The notes below the pieces were generated by a model. The model was not told the origin of the DNA. It saw nothing but the letters and a program-made list of their open reading frames with translations, and did not search any database. The translations under genes and the position numbers were made by a program. Below, piece by piece: positions 1 to 7,628 of a stretch of DNA of 64,000 nucleotides (its first letter is position 1; the number at the start of each line of letters is the position of its first letter). Source of the stretch: Streptomyces echinoruber (GTDB taxonomy: Bacteria > Actinomycetota > Actinomycetes > Streptomycetales > Streptomycetaceae); the NCBI RefSeq assembly GCF_014651135.1, contig NZ_BMWH01000028.1, forward strand, positions 1 to 64,000, given 5' to 3'.

Positions 1-584
1 TCGTCGAGGGCGGAGGCTGGAACCCGCGCGCGGCAGCGGTAGCGGGGACGGGCCGCCGCCGCGCGCTCCACCCTCCTGCACCCCGAACGGCCTGTTCAAC
101 GCCTGTCCGTGGGCTGTGTCCCGGCGGTGACGGTTCCGGCACGGTGTCCCGGCGCGGCCACAGCCGCGGCCGCCGCGGAACCGGGCGGACCGCCGGTTTC
201 GTCATGCATTCGTCATGCACCGGAGCCGGTGGGGCGGCATCCGTGTGCGTGGTGTGCCGATGTGCGCGGTGTGCCGATGTGCGTGGTGTGCCGACAAGTT
301 GGCGCTGTCCCCGACCGCACCGGCCGCGACTGCGTACCGTGGATCGGGGACCGTGGACGGTGGACGGTGAGCGCCGAGGGGCGCGGCGGTGCCCGCCTGC
401 CCCTGTGCACTCCCGCACGCTCCCGTGCGCTGCCGTGCGCTCCCGTGCACCCCCGGGCCGGGAACCGCGGTCCTGGCCGGGCGCCTCCCCGTGGGTAGCC
501 ACAACGGGGACTCGAACGGGAGCCGGGGCCCGGCGCCGCGGCGGGGGACCAGTCAGCACACACCGGGGGAAGAGGGGGGGAGCA
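1..584. other. Non-coding leader region with short direct repeats
   Basis: No protein with recognisable family features is seen here. The reading frame of the downstream gene stays open through most of this stretch, but the translated residues are low-complexity and there is a clear start with a purine-rich Shine-Dalgarno at 585. The region carries three near-copies of an 18-bp unit (GTGCGYGGTGTGCCGAT) at about 245-298 and shorter CTCCCGTGCGCT-type repeats at about 410-455. Any promoter for the downstream regulator should lie here, but I cannot place one with confidence. Confidence 0.5.
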
Positions 585-1793
585 ATGCCTCGTTGGAGGG
601 CCTTGCCGGAGGATCTCGATCCGCAGATAAGGGAGTTCATCGGCCAGTTGCGGCGGCTCGTGGACCGCGGCGGACTGAGCGTCGCCGCGCTGGCCGACCG
701 CACGGGCTACAGCAAGACGTCCTGGGAGCGGTACCTGAACGGCCGGCTCCTGGCACCCAAGGGCGCCGTCGTCGCCCTGGCCGAGGTCACCGGCGTCCAC
801 CCCGTCCACCTCACCACCCTGTGGGAGCTGGCCGAACGCGCCTGGAGCCGCGCCGAGATGCGGCACGACCGCACGATGGAGGCCGTCCGCGTCTCCCAGG
901 CCCGCGCCGCGCTCGGCGAACAGCTCACCGCGTTCCCGGCCGACGCCACGGGCGCCAAGGGAACCGGCGGCGCCGAGGAGACCGGCGGCAAGGAGGACGG
1001 TACGGCGGTCCGTGGGGGCGGCCGCGCCACCGTGCCCCCCGGCGTCGCCGGGCCCGCCGGGGTGGCGCCGACCATCCCGCCGCAGCCGACGGCGGCGGAG
1101 GCCGACCCGGTCCGGCCGCCCGCCGCCCGGGGTACCTCGTGGGGCGTGGCCGGACACCGGGGGCCGTCCCCCGCGGGCGGCGCCGGTACGGCCGTGCCCG
1201 CGCCGGACGCCCCCGCGCCGGACGGCCCCACGCCGAACGTCCCCGCGCCGGACGCCCCCGCACCGAACGTCCCCGCCCCGGACGACACGGCCCGCGCGTC
1301 GGCCCGGCGGCGGCTGACGACGTTCCTGGCGGCCGCCGCCGGCACCGCCGCGCTCATCGCGGGCGCCCTCCTCCTCACCCGGGGCGGTGGCGACACCGGG
1401 CCCGAGGGCGCCCCCGCCCCGCCCAGCCGCTCCGCCGGCGCCCACCGGAGCCTGTCGGCGGGTGTGAAGTGCGGCGGCGCCGACTGCACCGGCAAGGACG
1501 CCGAGGCGATGGGGTGCAGCGGCAGGCACGTCACCACCGCGCGGTCCGTCACCGTCGGCACCGCCCTGGTCGAGGTCCGCTACAGCAGGACGTGCGGCGC
1601 CGCCTGGGCCCGCATCACCGGCGCCACCGGGGGCGACGAGGTCCGGGTCGCCGTGGGCCGACACCAGGAGACCGGCACCGTCGACGCCGGCGGCGACACC
1701 ATCGCGTACACCCCGATGATCGCCGTCTCCGACCCGGACCGGGCGCGGGCGTGCGCGACGCTGGCCTCGGGGCAGCGGGGCTGCACGCCGTAG
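585..1793 (+). CDS. Membrane-anchored XRE-type HTH protein with extracellular DUF2690 domain
   Basis: A 402-residue protein. Residues about 30-70 form an XRE-type helix-turn-helix (LADRTGYSKTSWERYLNGR). A long Pro/Ala linker follows, containing a PAPDAPAPNVPAPD-type repeat, then one membrane segment at about 245-265 (LAAAAGTAALIAGALLL). The C-terminal 120 residues match the Cys-containing DUF2690 domain (CGGADCTGKDAEAMGC). This gives a cytoplasmic DNA-binding head, one transmembrane helix and an external sensor-like domain, an architecture common in Streptomyces. ATG 585 was chosen because AGAGGGGGG lies just upstream and the HTH begins soon after. Translation could be extended upstream in frame, but only into low-complexity sequence. 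The signal it senses is unknown. Confidence 0.85.
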   Translation: MPRWRALPEDLDPQIREFIGQLRRLVDRGGLSVAALADRTGYSKTSWERYLNGRLLAPKGAVVALAEVTGVHPVHLTTLWELAERAWSRAEMRHDRTMEAVRVSQARAALGEQLTAFPADATGAKGTGGAEETGGKEDGTAVRGGGRATVPPGVAGPAGVAPTIPPQPTAAEADPVRPPAARGTSWGVAGHRGPSPAGGAGTAVPAPDAPAPDGPTPNVPAPDAPAPNVPAPDDTARASARRRLTTFLAAAAGTAALIAGALLLTRGGGDTGPEGAPAPPSRSAGAHRSLSAGVKCGGADCTGKDAEAMGCSGRHVTTARSVTVGTALVEVRYSRTCGAAWARITGATGGDEVRVAVGRHQETGTVDAGGDTIAYTPMIAVSDPDRARACATLASGQRGCTP

Positions 1794-1845
1794 CCGTACG
1801 CCGTACGCCGCATGCCGCATGCCGTAGCCGTACCGGGGGCGCACC
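1786..1845 (+). repeat. Stop-codon-bearing GCCGTAGCCGTACGCC repeats after the XRE gene
   Basis: The gene ends ACGCCG-TAG, and the following 50 bases repeat GCCGTA/GCCGCAT units and return to GCCGTAGCCGTAC. The end of the gene, stop included, therefore appears at least twice. Confidence 0.6.
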
Positions 1846-1983
1846 CGCGGGCGCGCCCGGGCGGCACCTGTGTCGTAGGTGTGGCGGTGCGGAAAAGAAG
1901 CCGGCGCGGCAGGCATGGCTCCCGCGAGGGCGGGCAGGCGGATGTCATCCCCCCACGGGAGTCCGGTTTCCGGGCAACCCCAT

Positions 1984-2024
1984 GGCGGCCGCCCCAGTCC
2001 CTCTCTCCCGGACGGGCGGCCGCC
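1984..2024. terminator. GC hairpin between the XRE gene and mdh
   Basis: GGCGGCCGCCC (1984-1994) pairs perfectly over 11 bp with GGGCGGCCGCC (2014-2024) across a 19-base loop. There is no T tract, as is usual for Streptomyces terminators. It sits about 190 bp after the upstream gene and before the mdh leader. The remainder of 1846-2222 holds no gene. Confidence 0.45.
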
Positions 2025-2123
2025 TCGTGCGTTTTCGCACCCGGGGCGCCGCACCGGGCGCGGTGCGGACATGCTGTGGGACGGGCCACACGGCCCCGGC
2101 CGTCCGGGATGCCCCAGAAGCGA

Positions 2124-2159
2124 TAGCCTGACCGCTGGATCTCTCTTGACGCCAAGAGA
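2124..2159 (+). promoter_or_regulatory. Candidate mdh promoter -10 and TCTCTTG-N4-CAAGAGA operator
   Basis: TAGCCT at about 2124-2129 could be a -10 box. A perfect 7-bp inverted repeat, TCTCTTG (2142-2148) and CAAGAGA (2153-2159) with a 4-base spacer, lies just after the expected transcript start and about 60 bp before mdh. Its position suggests a repressor site in the 5' leader. The regulator is unknown. Confidence 0.4.
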
Positions 2160-2222
2160 TCGATCATCCGTTCCCGCCCCGGGGCAGGGACGCCCCACCG
2201 CCAGCTTCATACGGAGAACGCC

Positions 2223-3212
2223 ATGACCCGCACTCCCGTGAACGTGACCGTCACCGGCGCCGCCGGGCAGATCGGTTACGCCCTGCTCTTCCGCATCGCC
2301 TCCGGCCAGCTGCTCGGCGCGGACGTGCCGGTCAAGCTGCGTCTGCTGGAGATCACCCCGGCGCTGAAGGCCGCCGAGGGCACGGCCATGGAGCTGGACG
2401 ACTGCGCCTTCCCGCTCCTGCAGGGCATCGACATCACCGACGACCCGAACGTCGCCTTCGACGGCGCCAACGTCGCCCTCCTCGTCGGCGCCCGCCCGCG
2501 CACCAAGGGCATGGAGCGCGGCGACCTGCTGGAGGCCAACGGCGGCATCTTCAAGCCGCAGGGCAAGGCCATCAACGACCACGCCGCGGACGACATCAAG
2601 GTCCTCGTCGTCGGCAACCCGGCCAACACCAACGCGCTCATCGCGCAGGCCGCCGCGCCCGACGTGCCGGCCGAGCGGTTCACCGCGATGACCCGCCTGG
2701 ACCACAACCGCGCGCTGACCCAGCTCGCGAAGAAGACCGGCGCCTCGGTCGCCGACATCAAGCGCCTGACCATCTGGGGCAACCACTCGGCCACCCAGTA
2801 CCCGGACATCTTCCACGCCACCGTCGCCGGCAAGAACGCCGCCGAGGTCGTCAACGACGAGAAGTGGCTCGCGGAGGACTTCATCCCGACCGTCGCCAAG
2901 CGCGGCGCCGCCATCATCGAGGCCCGCGGCGCCTCCTCGGCCGCCTCCGCCGCCAACGCCGCCATCGACCACGTGTACACCTGGGTCAACGGCACCCCCG
3001 AGGGCGACTGGACCTCCATGGCCGTTCCCTCCGACGGCTCCTACGGCGTCCCCGAGGGCCTGATCTCCTCCTTCCCCGTCACCTGCAAGGACGGCAAGTA
3101 CGAGATCGTCCAGGGCCTGGAGATCAACGACTTCTCCCGCGCCCGCATCGACGCCTCCGTCAAGGAGCTCGAGGACGAGCGCGAGGCGGTCCGCAACCTC
3201 GGCCTCATCTGA
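2223..3212 (+). CDS. mdh: Malate dehydrogenase
   Basis: NAD-dependent malate dehydrogenase of 329 residues, interconverting malate and oxaloacetate in the TCA cycle. The N-terminal Rossmann loop TGAAGQIGYALL, the Arg-rich active-site loop (ARPRTKGMERGDLL), the Asp of TRLDHNRAL and the catalytic His of WGNHSATQYPD are all present. Length and sequence style fit the long actinobacterial and proteobacterial cytosolic MDH class rather than the lactate dehydrogenase-like MDH class. The ATG is preceded by GGAGA at the proper distance. It appears monocistronic: a leader with an inverted repeat is upstream, and a possible structured RNA lies between it and the next gene. Confidence 0.98.
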   Translation: MTRTPVNVTVTGAAGQIGYALLFRIASGQLLGADVPVKLRLLEITPALKAAEGTAMELDDCAFPLLQGIDITDDPNVAFDGANVALLVGARPRTKGMERGDLLEANGGIFKPQGKAINDHAADDIKVLVVGNPANTNALIAQAAAPDVPAERFTAMTRLDHNRALTQLAKKTGASVADIKRLTIWGNHSATQYPDIFHATVAGKNAAEVVNDEKWLAEDFIPTVAKRGAAIIEARGASSAASAANAAIDHVYTWVNGTPEGDWTSMAVPSDGSYGVPEGLISSFPVTCKDGKYEIVQGLEINDFSRARIDASVKELEDEREAVRNLGLI

Positions 3213-3372
3213 GCCGCGCGGCCGCACCGCACACCGCACCGCGCCCGAGGCGCACGCCGCGCCGCACACCGAGGCGCACGCCGCCCGCCCGCCGGGCGGC
3301 ACGCGGTGCGCGCGGGGCCGGAACGGGCCGTACCTCCGGCCCCGGCCCCGCGCGCACCACTCCGATCATGCG

Positions 3373-3531
3373 CTAGACTGATCACACGACGGGCCGCCGG
3401 AACTCCCGGCTCCCGCCAGTGCGTTGGTGGTCCAAGGAAAGACGCCCCGCTTCCTGTGGGGAGATGCAGGTGCAAGGCCTGCCCGGCGCTCCGATCTGAG
3501 TCCCGTCCCGCATCGCGCGGGGCGGGACTCG
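3373..3531 (+). ncRNA. Candidate structured RNA (sRNA or cis-regulatory leader) after mdh
   Basis: TAGACT at about 3373-3378 is a good vegetative -10. It is followed by a run of nested helices: TTGG-TGGT-CCAA enclosed by GCGT/ACGC (about 3421-3446), CCCC/GGGG (about 3446-3462), and GCAGG-TGCAAGG-CCTGC (about 3465-3481). It ends in a 14-bp hairpin, GAGTCCCGTCCCGC with GCGGGGCGGGACTC (3498-3530). A second pairing between CCCGCATCGC and the later GCGTTGCGGG (to about 3543) would compete with that hairpin, which looks like a terminator/antiterminator pair. The GGTGCAAGG core is faintly like a cobalamin riboswitch, but the CCGCNACTG box is missing. It may be an independent sRNA or a leader of the hydrolase gene at 3705. 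Confidence 0.45.
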
Positions 3532-3704
3532 TCGCGTTGCGGGCCCCATCCCACCTTCGGGCCCCATTCCGTCTCCGGACTCCATCCCGCCTTCGGGCCC
3601 TTGTCCCGCCTTCGGGACCGGGGCCTTGGCATGGACCGGCCGTTCCCGGGCACTCGGCGCCACTGGGCGCGGAGCCGCAGAGTCGCCGAGAGGCTGGGGG
3701 TCGG

Positions 3705-4577
3705 GTGTTCTTCGACGGGTTCGAACTGACGCGGTGCGCGGGGGACGGGGCCGAGCTGCGGGTGCGCCACGGCGGGAGCGGCCCGGCGGTGCTGCTGCTG
3801 CACGGGCACCCGCGGACGCACGCCACCTGGCACCGCGTGGCGCCGCTGCTGGCGCGGGCCGGCCACCACGTGGTCTGCCCGGACCTGCGCGGGTACGGGG
3901 AGTCGTCGAAGCCGGCCACCGACGACCGGCACCTGCCGTACTCCAAGCGGGCCATGGCGCGGGACTGCGTGGCGGTGATGCGGGCGCTCGGACACGAGCG
4001 GTTCGCGGTGGTGGGCCACGACCGGGGCGCGTACGTGGCGAGCCGGCTGGCGCTGGACCACCCGGAGGCGGTGACCGCGCTGAGCGTGCTGGACGCGGTG
4101 CCGATCGGGGAGGCGCTCGCGCGGTGCGACGCCGCCTTCGCCGCGCGCTGGTGGCACTGGTTCTTCCTCGGGCAGACCGACAAGCCCGCCGAGCGGATCA
4201 TCAACGCCGACCCCGACGCCTGGTACACCGCCGGGCCCGAGCCGATGGGGCGGGAGGCGTACGAGGACTTCCGGCGCGCCGTCCACGATCCTGCCACCGT
4301 GCACGCGATGTGCGAGGACTACCGGGCCGGCCTCGGCGTCGACCGGGAGCACGACGAGGCCGACCGGCGGGCCGGCCGGTGCGTCCGCTGCCCGCTGCAG
4401 GTGCTGTGGGCGACGCGGGACGACATGGCCGAGCTGTACGGCGACGTGCTCGGCGTGTGGCGCGGCTGGGCCGCCGGCCCGCTGCACGGCGGGCCGATCG
4501 ACTCCGGGCACCACATGGCCGAGGAGGCGCCCGAGGAACTCGCCGCCGCGCTCACCGGGTTCTGGAAGGGCGGCTGA
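3705..4577 (+). CDS. Alpha/beta hydrolase, fluoroacetate/haloacetate dehalogenase family
   Basis: A 290-residue alpha/beta hydrolase closely resembling fluoroacetate dehalogenases. The oxyanion segment is HGHPRTH (33-39), the nucleophile is Asp106 in VVGHDRGAY, the acid is probably Asp130, the halide-pocket pair is His151-Trp152 (WWHWFFLGQ), and the base is a His in DSGHHMAEEAP. In the characterised Rhodopseudomonas enzyme (D110, R111, R114, H155, W156, H280; from memory) two arginines bind the substrate carboxylate. Here the first is kept (R107) and the second is Tyr110, so the substrate may not be a haloacetate. GTG 3705 is chosen because GAGGCTGGGGG precedes it and the fold starts at once. 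It stands alone downstream of the candidate RNA. Confidence 0.85.
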   Translation: MFFDGFELTRCAGDGAELRVRHGGSGPAVLLLHGHPRTHATWHRVAPLLARAGHHVVCPDLRGYGESSKPATDDRHLPYSKRAMARDCVAVMRALGHERFAVVGHDRGAYVASRLALDHPEAVTALSVLDAVPIGEALARCDAAFAARWWHWFFLGQTDKPAERIINADPDAWYTAGPEPMGREAYEDFRRAVHDPATVHAMCEDYRAGLGVDREHDEADRRAGRCVRCPLQVLWATRDDMAELYGDVLGVWRGWAAGPLHGGPIDSGHHMAEEAPEELAAALTGFWKGG

Positions 4578-4598
4578 ACCGGCCCGGGCCGGCGTCCG

Positions 4599-4967
4599 TC
4601 AGTCTTCGTCCTCGTCCTCGTCCTGCTGCGGGTGGGAGAAGCGCAGCGCGAGGTCCTGCAGCAGGTCGGCGGACTTGATCTCGCTGTGGCCGGCGTCGTG
4701 GACGTCGGCGAGTTCGGAGAACAGGAACGCGAAGGCGTGCACCAGCTGCAGCGCGGAGGCCGCCACCGCCTGGGCCGCCGTCTCCGCCGCCTCCCGGGGG
4801 GAGGCGTCCTCGGGGACGAGGACGGTGGGCAGCACCTCGTTGATGAGCGTGGCGAACGCCGGGCTCAGCTCGTAGTCCGCGTCCGGGTCCTCGTTCAGCG
4901 CGGCGAACATGTTCTGCGCCTCCGTGAGGATGCCGATGGCGCGGAGTACGACCTCGTTCTGATCCAT
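4599..4967 (-). CDS. Small acidic hypothetical protein
   Basis: A 122-residue protein with no signal peptide and no membrane segment. It is mostly helical, with an Ala-rich middle (REAAETAAQAVAASALQLVHAFAFLF) and a strongly acidic tail (QQDEDEDED). Codon bias is typical of the chromosome, so it is likely a real gene. It is convergent with the dehalogenase-like gene, with only about 20 bp between the ends. I do not recognise the family. It resembles the many small Streptomyces-specific cytoplasmic proteins of unknown role. Confidence 0.75.
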   Translation of the reverse strand: MDQNEVVLRAIGILTEAQNMFAALNEDPDADYELSPAFATLINEVLPTVLVPEDASPREAAETAAQAVAASALQLVHAFAFLFSELADVHDAGHSEIKSADLLQDLALRFSHPQQDEDEDED

Positions 4968-5446
4968 ACCGCGAGCCTAGACGCGCTCCGGCTCCGTGCC
5001 GCGTCACCCCGACGCGCGGAACGGAGCCGCCGTCCCCCCGGTCCGTCACCGCCGCCCTCCGGTCCGTCACCGCCGTCAACCTGCCGCACTTCCGTCACCC
5101 ACCGCACCGCACACGTCTGCCGCACCTCCGTCACCCGCCGCAGGCGCCCACCGCACCGGAAGCACCCACCGCACCGCACCGCCCGTCTCGCCCGCACCGC
5201 CCGCGCCGCACGCGCCTCGCCTCGACGCGCGCCGCCCCGCCCGGCGCGGGCCGCCGCCCCTTCAGCCGCGCCCGCCGTCCCCCGGTGCCGGCCGCTTCTC
5301 GAAGGAGCGGCGGCCGTCCATGAACGCGCCGAATCCTCACAGAGCGTTTTCGTCGATTGCGTCTCCGTGTCCGCTCACGCCCCTTTATGCTGATGAACCC
5401 TCAGACGGCGATGTACCGGAACCGTCTGACGCATCGGGGGAGCCGT
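4968..5446. other. Intergenic region rich in CCGTCACC/CCGCACC short repeats
   Basis: About 480 bp between divergent genes, with no convincing coding sequence. It is pyrimidine-rich on the + strand and full of short imperfect repeats (CCGTCACCGCCG, CCGCACNTCCGTCACCC, CACCGCACCG). The last 130 bp before the next gene are less GC-rich (AGAGCGTTTTCGTCGATTG, CCTTTATGCTGATG) and probably hold the promoter of the downstream operon. Confidence 0.5.
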
Positions 5447-7246
5447 ATGAGTACCTCGTCCGTACCTCAGCCATCTCCATTACCTCAACAGCCGCAGCAA
5501 TCCCGGGACTCGCAGACGGCGACCGCGAGTGTGCCTCCGCCGCCCCCACCGCCGCACGCCAGCGAGGCCACCCGCCTGCTGTGCGTGGGCACCTACCTGG
5601 ACCCGTCCTTCCGGGAACGAGTCCTGGAGGAACTCCATCTCAACGAGCAGCGGCTCGTGGCCCCCTCCCTCGGCTTCGACGCGGCCCGCGTCCTGGCCCA
5701 CGCGCTGCGGGCACGGCGGATCGAGGCGGGCTGGGCCGCCGGGATCGTGGGCCTGTGGATCGTGGGACTGCTGATCACCGACCGCCTCCTCGCGGGTTAC
5801 CTCGTGCCCAGCCTGCTGCTGGCGATGGGCGGCGCCACCCACGGCAGCGAGGAGAACCCTCCGCTCTCACGCCGGGTGACGGCGTTCTTCTTCCGCTGGC
5901 TGGGCCGGCTGATGCTGCTGGTCTTCCTGGTGGCCACGGTCACCGCGGCTTTCCACGACGACTCCTCCGGTGACGGCTCCTCCGGTTACGGGACCTCCGG
6001 CGAGTCCTCCGGCGCGACGCAACTGCTGCTGATGCTGCCGCTGGCCCTGACCCGGATGATCGGCGGCGACGGCACGGTCACGCCGCTGCAGGCCTGGCTG
6101 GCCCTGCTGATGTTCGTGGCCGTGGCCCTGTGCGCGGGTGCCCAGCGCAGCCGGCTCGTCCGGTCGCTCGGCGCCGAGCTGTCCCCGCGGCGCTTCCCGG
6201 ACGCCGCGTCCGACCCGGCGGAACGAGCCGAGGGAGAGCGCTTCCGGCGGCTGCGGGCACGCATCCGGCTGGAGCAGCGCTCACCGCTGATCATGTACCG
6301 CGAGACGCGCCCGTTCTGCGGGGCCGGCTCCGCCCACGACACCTGGGTGCTCGCCGTGGAGATGCGGCCGAAGCGCGACGAGAAGCCCCGCCCGATGAGC
6401 AACCGCACGGTCCTGGACACCATCCGCCCGCTGCTGGAGGGACTGCGGCTGCCCCCCGAGTACGCGGGGCACGCCGTGCGCGACCGGCTGCGCTGGCTGG
6501 AGATCGACGAGTGCGTGTTCCTGCCGGCCGAGGGGCTGGCCCGCCGTGAGGAGGCCCCGTACGGCGAGGAGGCGTTCGAGACGCACCGCAGCCGGGCGGT
6601 GGAGGAGGGCGCCGAGAAGCGGAGGCACTTCCTGCGGGTCCGGGTCGGCGGCTGGGAGGAGGAACTGGTCGTCACCGTCTACGTGCGGGTCCACACCCAG
6701 GGCCGCATGCTGATGCTGGAGATCGCCCCGCACGTGCTCATGCCGATCCGGTCGGATTTCAAGGAGGCCGACCGCACCGCCCACCAGTTCCGCGGCAACA
6801 GCCTCCTCGGCAAGGCCGCCTGGGCCGTCGGGCAGGTACCGGCCGCCTCGGTGCGCTCCGTCGTCGCGCTGGCTCAGGTCGTCGCCTACGGCTGGCGGCT
6901 GCTCACCGGCGGCTACGACAGCGCGCCGGTCGACGGACCGGCCGTGTCGGTGCGCGAACTGGGCGCGGCCCCGTCCGGTTCGCTCTTCCAGCGGATGGAC
7001 GTCGACCGCTACCTGCGCAGCGTCCAGGACCGTATCGCGCACGGAGTCCGCACCGCCCTGTCCGAACACGGTTACCAGACGGACGAGTTCGTGCAGAAGG
7101 TGGTCAACATCAGCAACGGCGGCGTGCACATCGAATCCGTCGAGGGAAGCACCTTCGCCGTCGGCAGCCACGCGCACGCCGCGTCCACCACGAACGGCGG
7201 CCCCGCGCCGCAGAAGGGATCCGACAGCGATGAGCACGGCGGATGA
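5447..7246 (+). CDS. Multi-pass membrane protein of unknown function, TTA codon at residue 12, C-terminal STFAVGSHAHA motif
   Basis: A 599-residue protein. ATG 5447 has a strong GGGGGAG ribosome site. Residues 1-40 are Pro/Gln-rich and use atypical codons, including TTA at residue 12 (5480-5482), so translation should depend on the bldA leucyl-tRNA. About four hydrophobic segments occupy residues 94-234. A soluble region of 300 residues follows, with conserved-looking acidic and aromatic patches, and the tail contains a short Gly/His motif, STFAVGSHAHA (568-578). Its 3' end overlaps the next gene by 17 bp, so the two are translationally coupled. I do not recognise the family. A role in a membrane-associated signalling or stress complex is only a guess. 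Confidence 0.8.
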   Translation: MSTSSVPQPSPLPQQPQQSRDSQTATASVPPPPPPPHASEATRLLCVGTYLDPSFRERVLEELHLNEQRLVAPSLGFDAARVLAHALRARRIEAGWAAGIVGLWIVGLLITDRLLAGYLVPSLLLAMGGATHGSEENPPLSRRVTAFFFRWLGRLMLLVFLVATVTAAFHDDSSGDGSSGYGTSGESSGATQLLLMLPLALTRMIGGDGTVTPLQAWLALLMFVAVALCAGAQRSRLVRSLGAELSPRRFPDAASDPAERAEGERFRRLRARIRLEQRSPLIMYRETRPFCGAGSAHDTWVLAVEMRPKRDEKPRPMSNRTVLDTIRPLLEGLRLPPEYAGHAVRDRLRWLEIDECVFLPAEGLARREEAPYGEEAFETHRSRAVEEGAEKRRHFLRVRVGGWEEELVVTVYVRVHTQGRMLMLEIAPHVLMPIRSDFKEADRTAHQFRGNSLLGKAAWAVGQVPAASVRSVVALAQVVAYGWRLLTGGYDSAPVDGPAVSVRELGAAPSGSLFQRMDVDRYLRSVQDRIAHGVRTALSEHGYQTDEFVQKVVNISNGGVHIESVEGSTFAVGSHAHAASTTNGGPAPQKGSDSDEHGG

Positions 7247-7311
7247 GCCGAACGTCCGCATCGGGGACGTCTCACACAGCACGTTCGCCGTCGGCAGCCA
7301 CGCGCACGCCG
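7148..7311 (+). repeat. 34-bp direct repeat pair encoding STFAVGSHAHA in two adjacent genes
   Basis: Positions 7148-7181 and 7278-7311 are identical except for one base in 34. The first copy encodes the C-terminal motif of the upstream membrane protein. The second encodes residues 17-27 of the next protein. The identity extends through wobble positions, which points to recent duplication or gene conversion. Confidence 0.8.
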
Positions 7312-7589
7312 AAAGCCACCACGGCACGGCGCCGGCCCGCGACGAGGCCACCGAGGAACTGCTGCGGGCGGTGCGGGAACTGCGCGAGGACCTGCGGCGG
7401 GTGCGCGCGGACGAGCACACGGCCGCGCTGGACGAGGAACTGGCCCGCACGGAGGACGAGATCGGTCGTACCGGCGAGGCCGGGCCGTCACGCCGGGAAC
7501 GCCTGCGGGCCCTGCTCGGCGACTCGCAGGCCCTGCTGGGCGTCCTCGCCTCGGCGGGCACGGTGGCCCGGATGCTGGGGCTGTCGTGA
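7230..7589 (+). CDS. Small coiled-coil protein with N-terminal STFAVGSHAHA motif
   Basis: A 119-residue protein whose ATG lies 17 bp inside the upstream gene. Residues 10-27 (VRIGDVSHSTFAVGSHAHA) duplicate the C-terminal motif of the upstream membrane protein. Residues about 38-75 are a charged amphipathic helix (ELLRAVRELREDLRRVRAD) that should form a coiled coil, and the C-terminal 35 residues are a second helical stretch ending in a hydrophobic segment (ALLGVLASAGTVARMLGLS). The shared motif and coupled translation suggest the two products interact. Function unknown. Confidence 0.8.
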   Translation: MSTADEPNVRIGDVSHSTFAVGSHAHAESHHGTAPARDEATEELLRAVRELREDLRRVRADEHTAALDEELARTEDEIGRTGEAGPSRRERLRALLGDSQALLGVLASAGTVARMLGLS

Positions 7590-7628
7590 GAGGCGCCGGA
7601 ACGTGAGCGCCGTCGGGAGGGGCACATC

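Noticed and set aside
213..3302. Long open reading frame of about 1000 codons on the minus strand
   Set aside because: It runs antisense to the XRE gene and mdh. Its length comes from high GC in the third positions of the true genes, and its residues are low-complexity.
3410..3490. Cobalamin riboswitch
   Set aside because: The GGTGCAAGG loop is similar, but the conserved downstream box (CCGCNACTG) is missing and the gene downstream is not B12-related. Kept only as an unnamed structured RNA.
3440..3490. tRNA-like fold
   Set aside because: No acceptor stem or anticodon arm with conserved bases could be drawn around the GGTGCAAGG loop.
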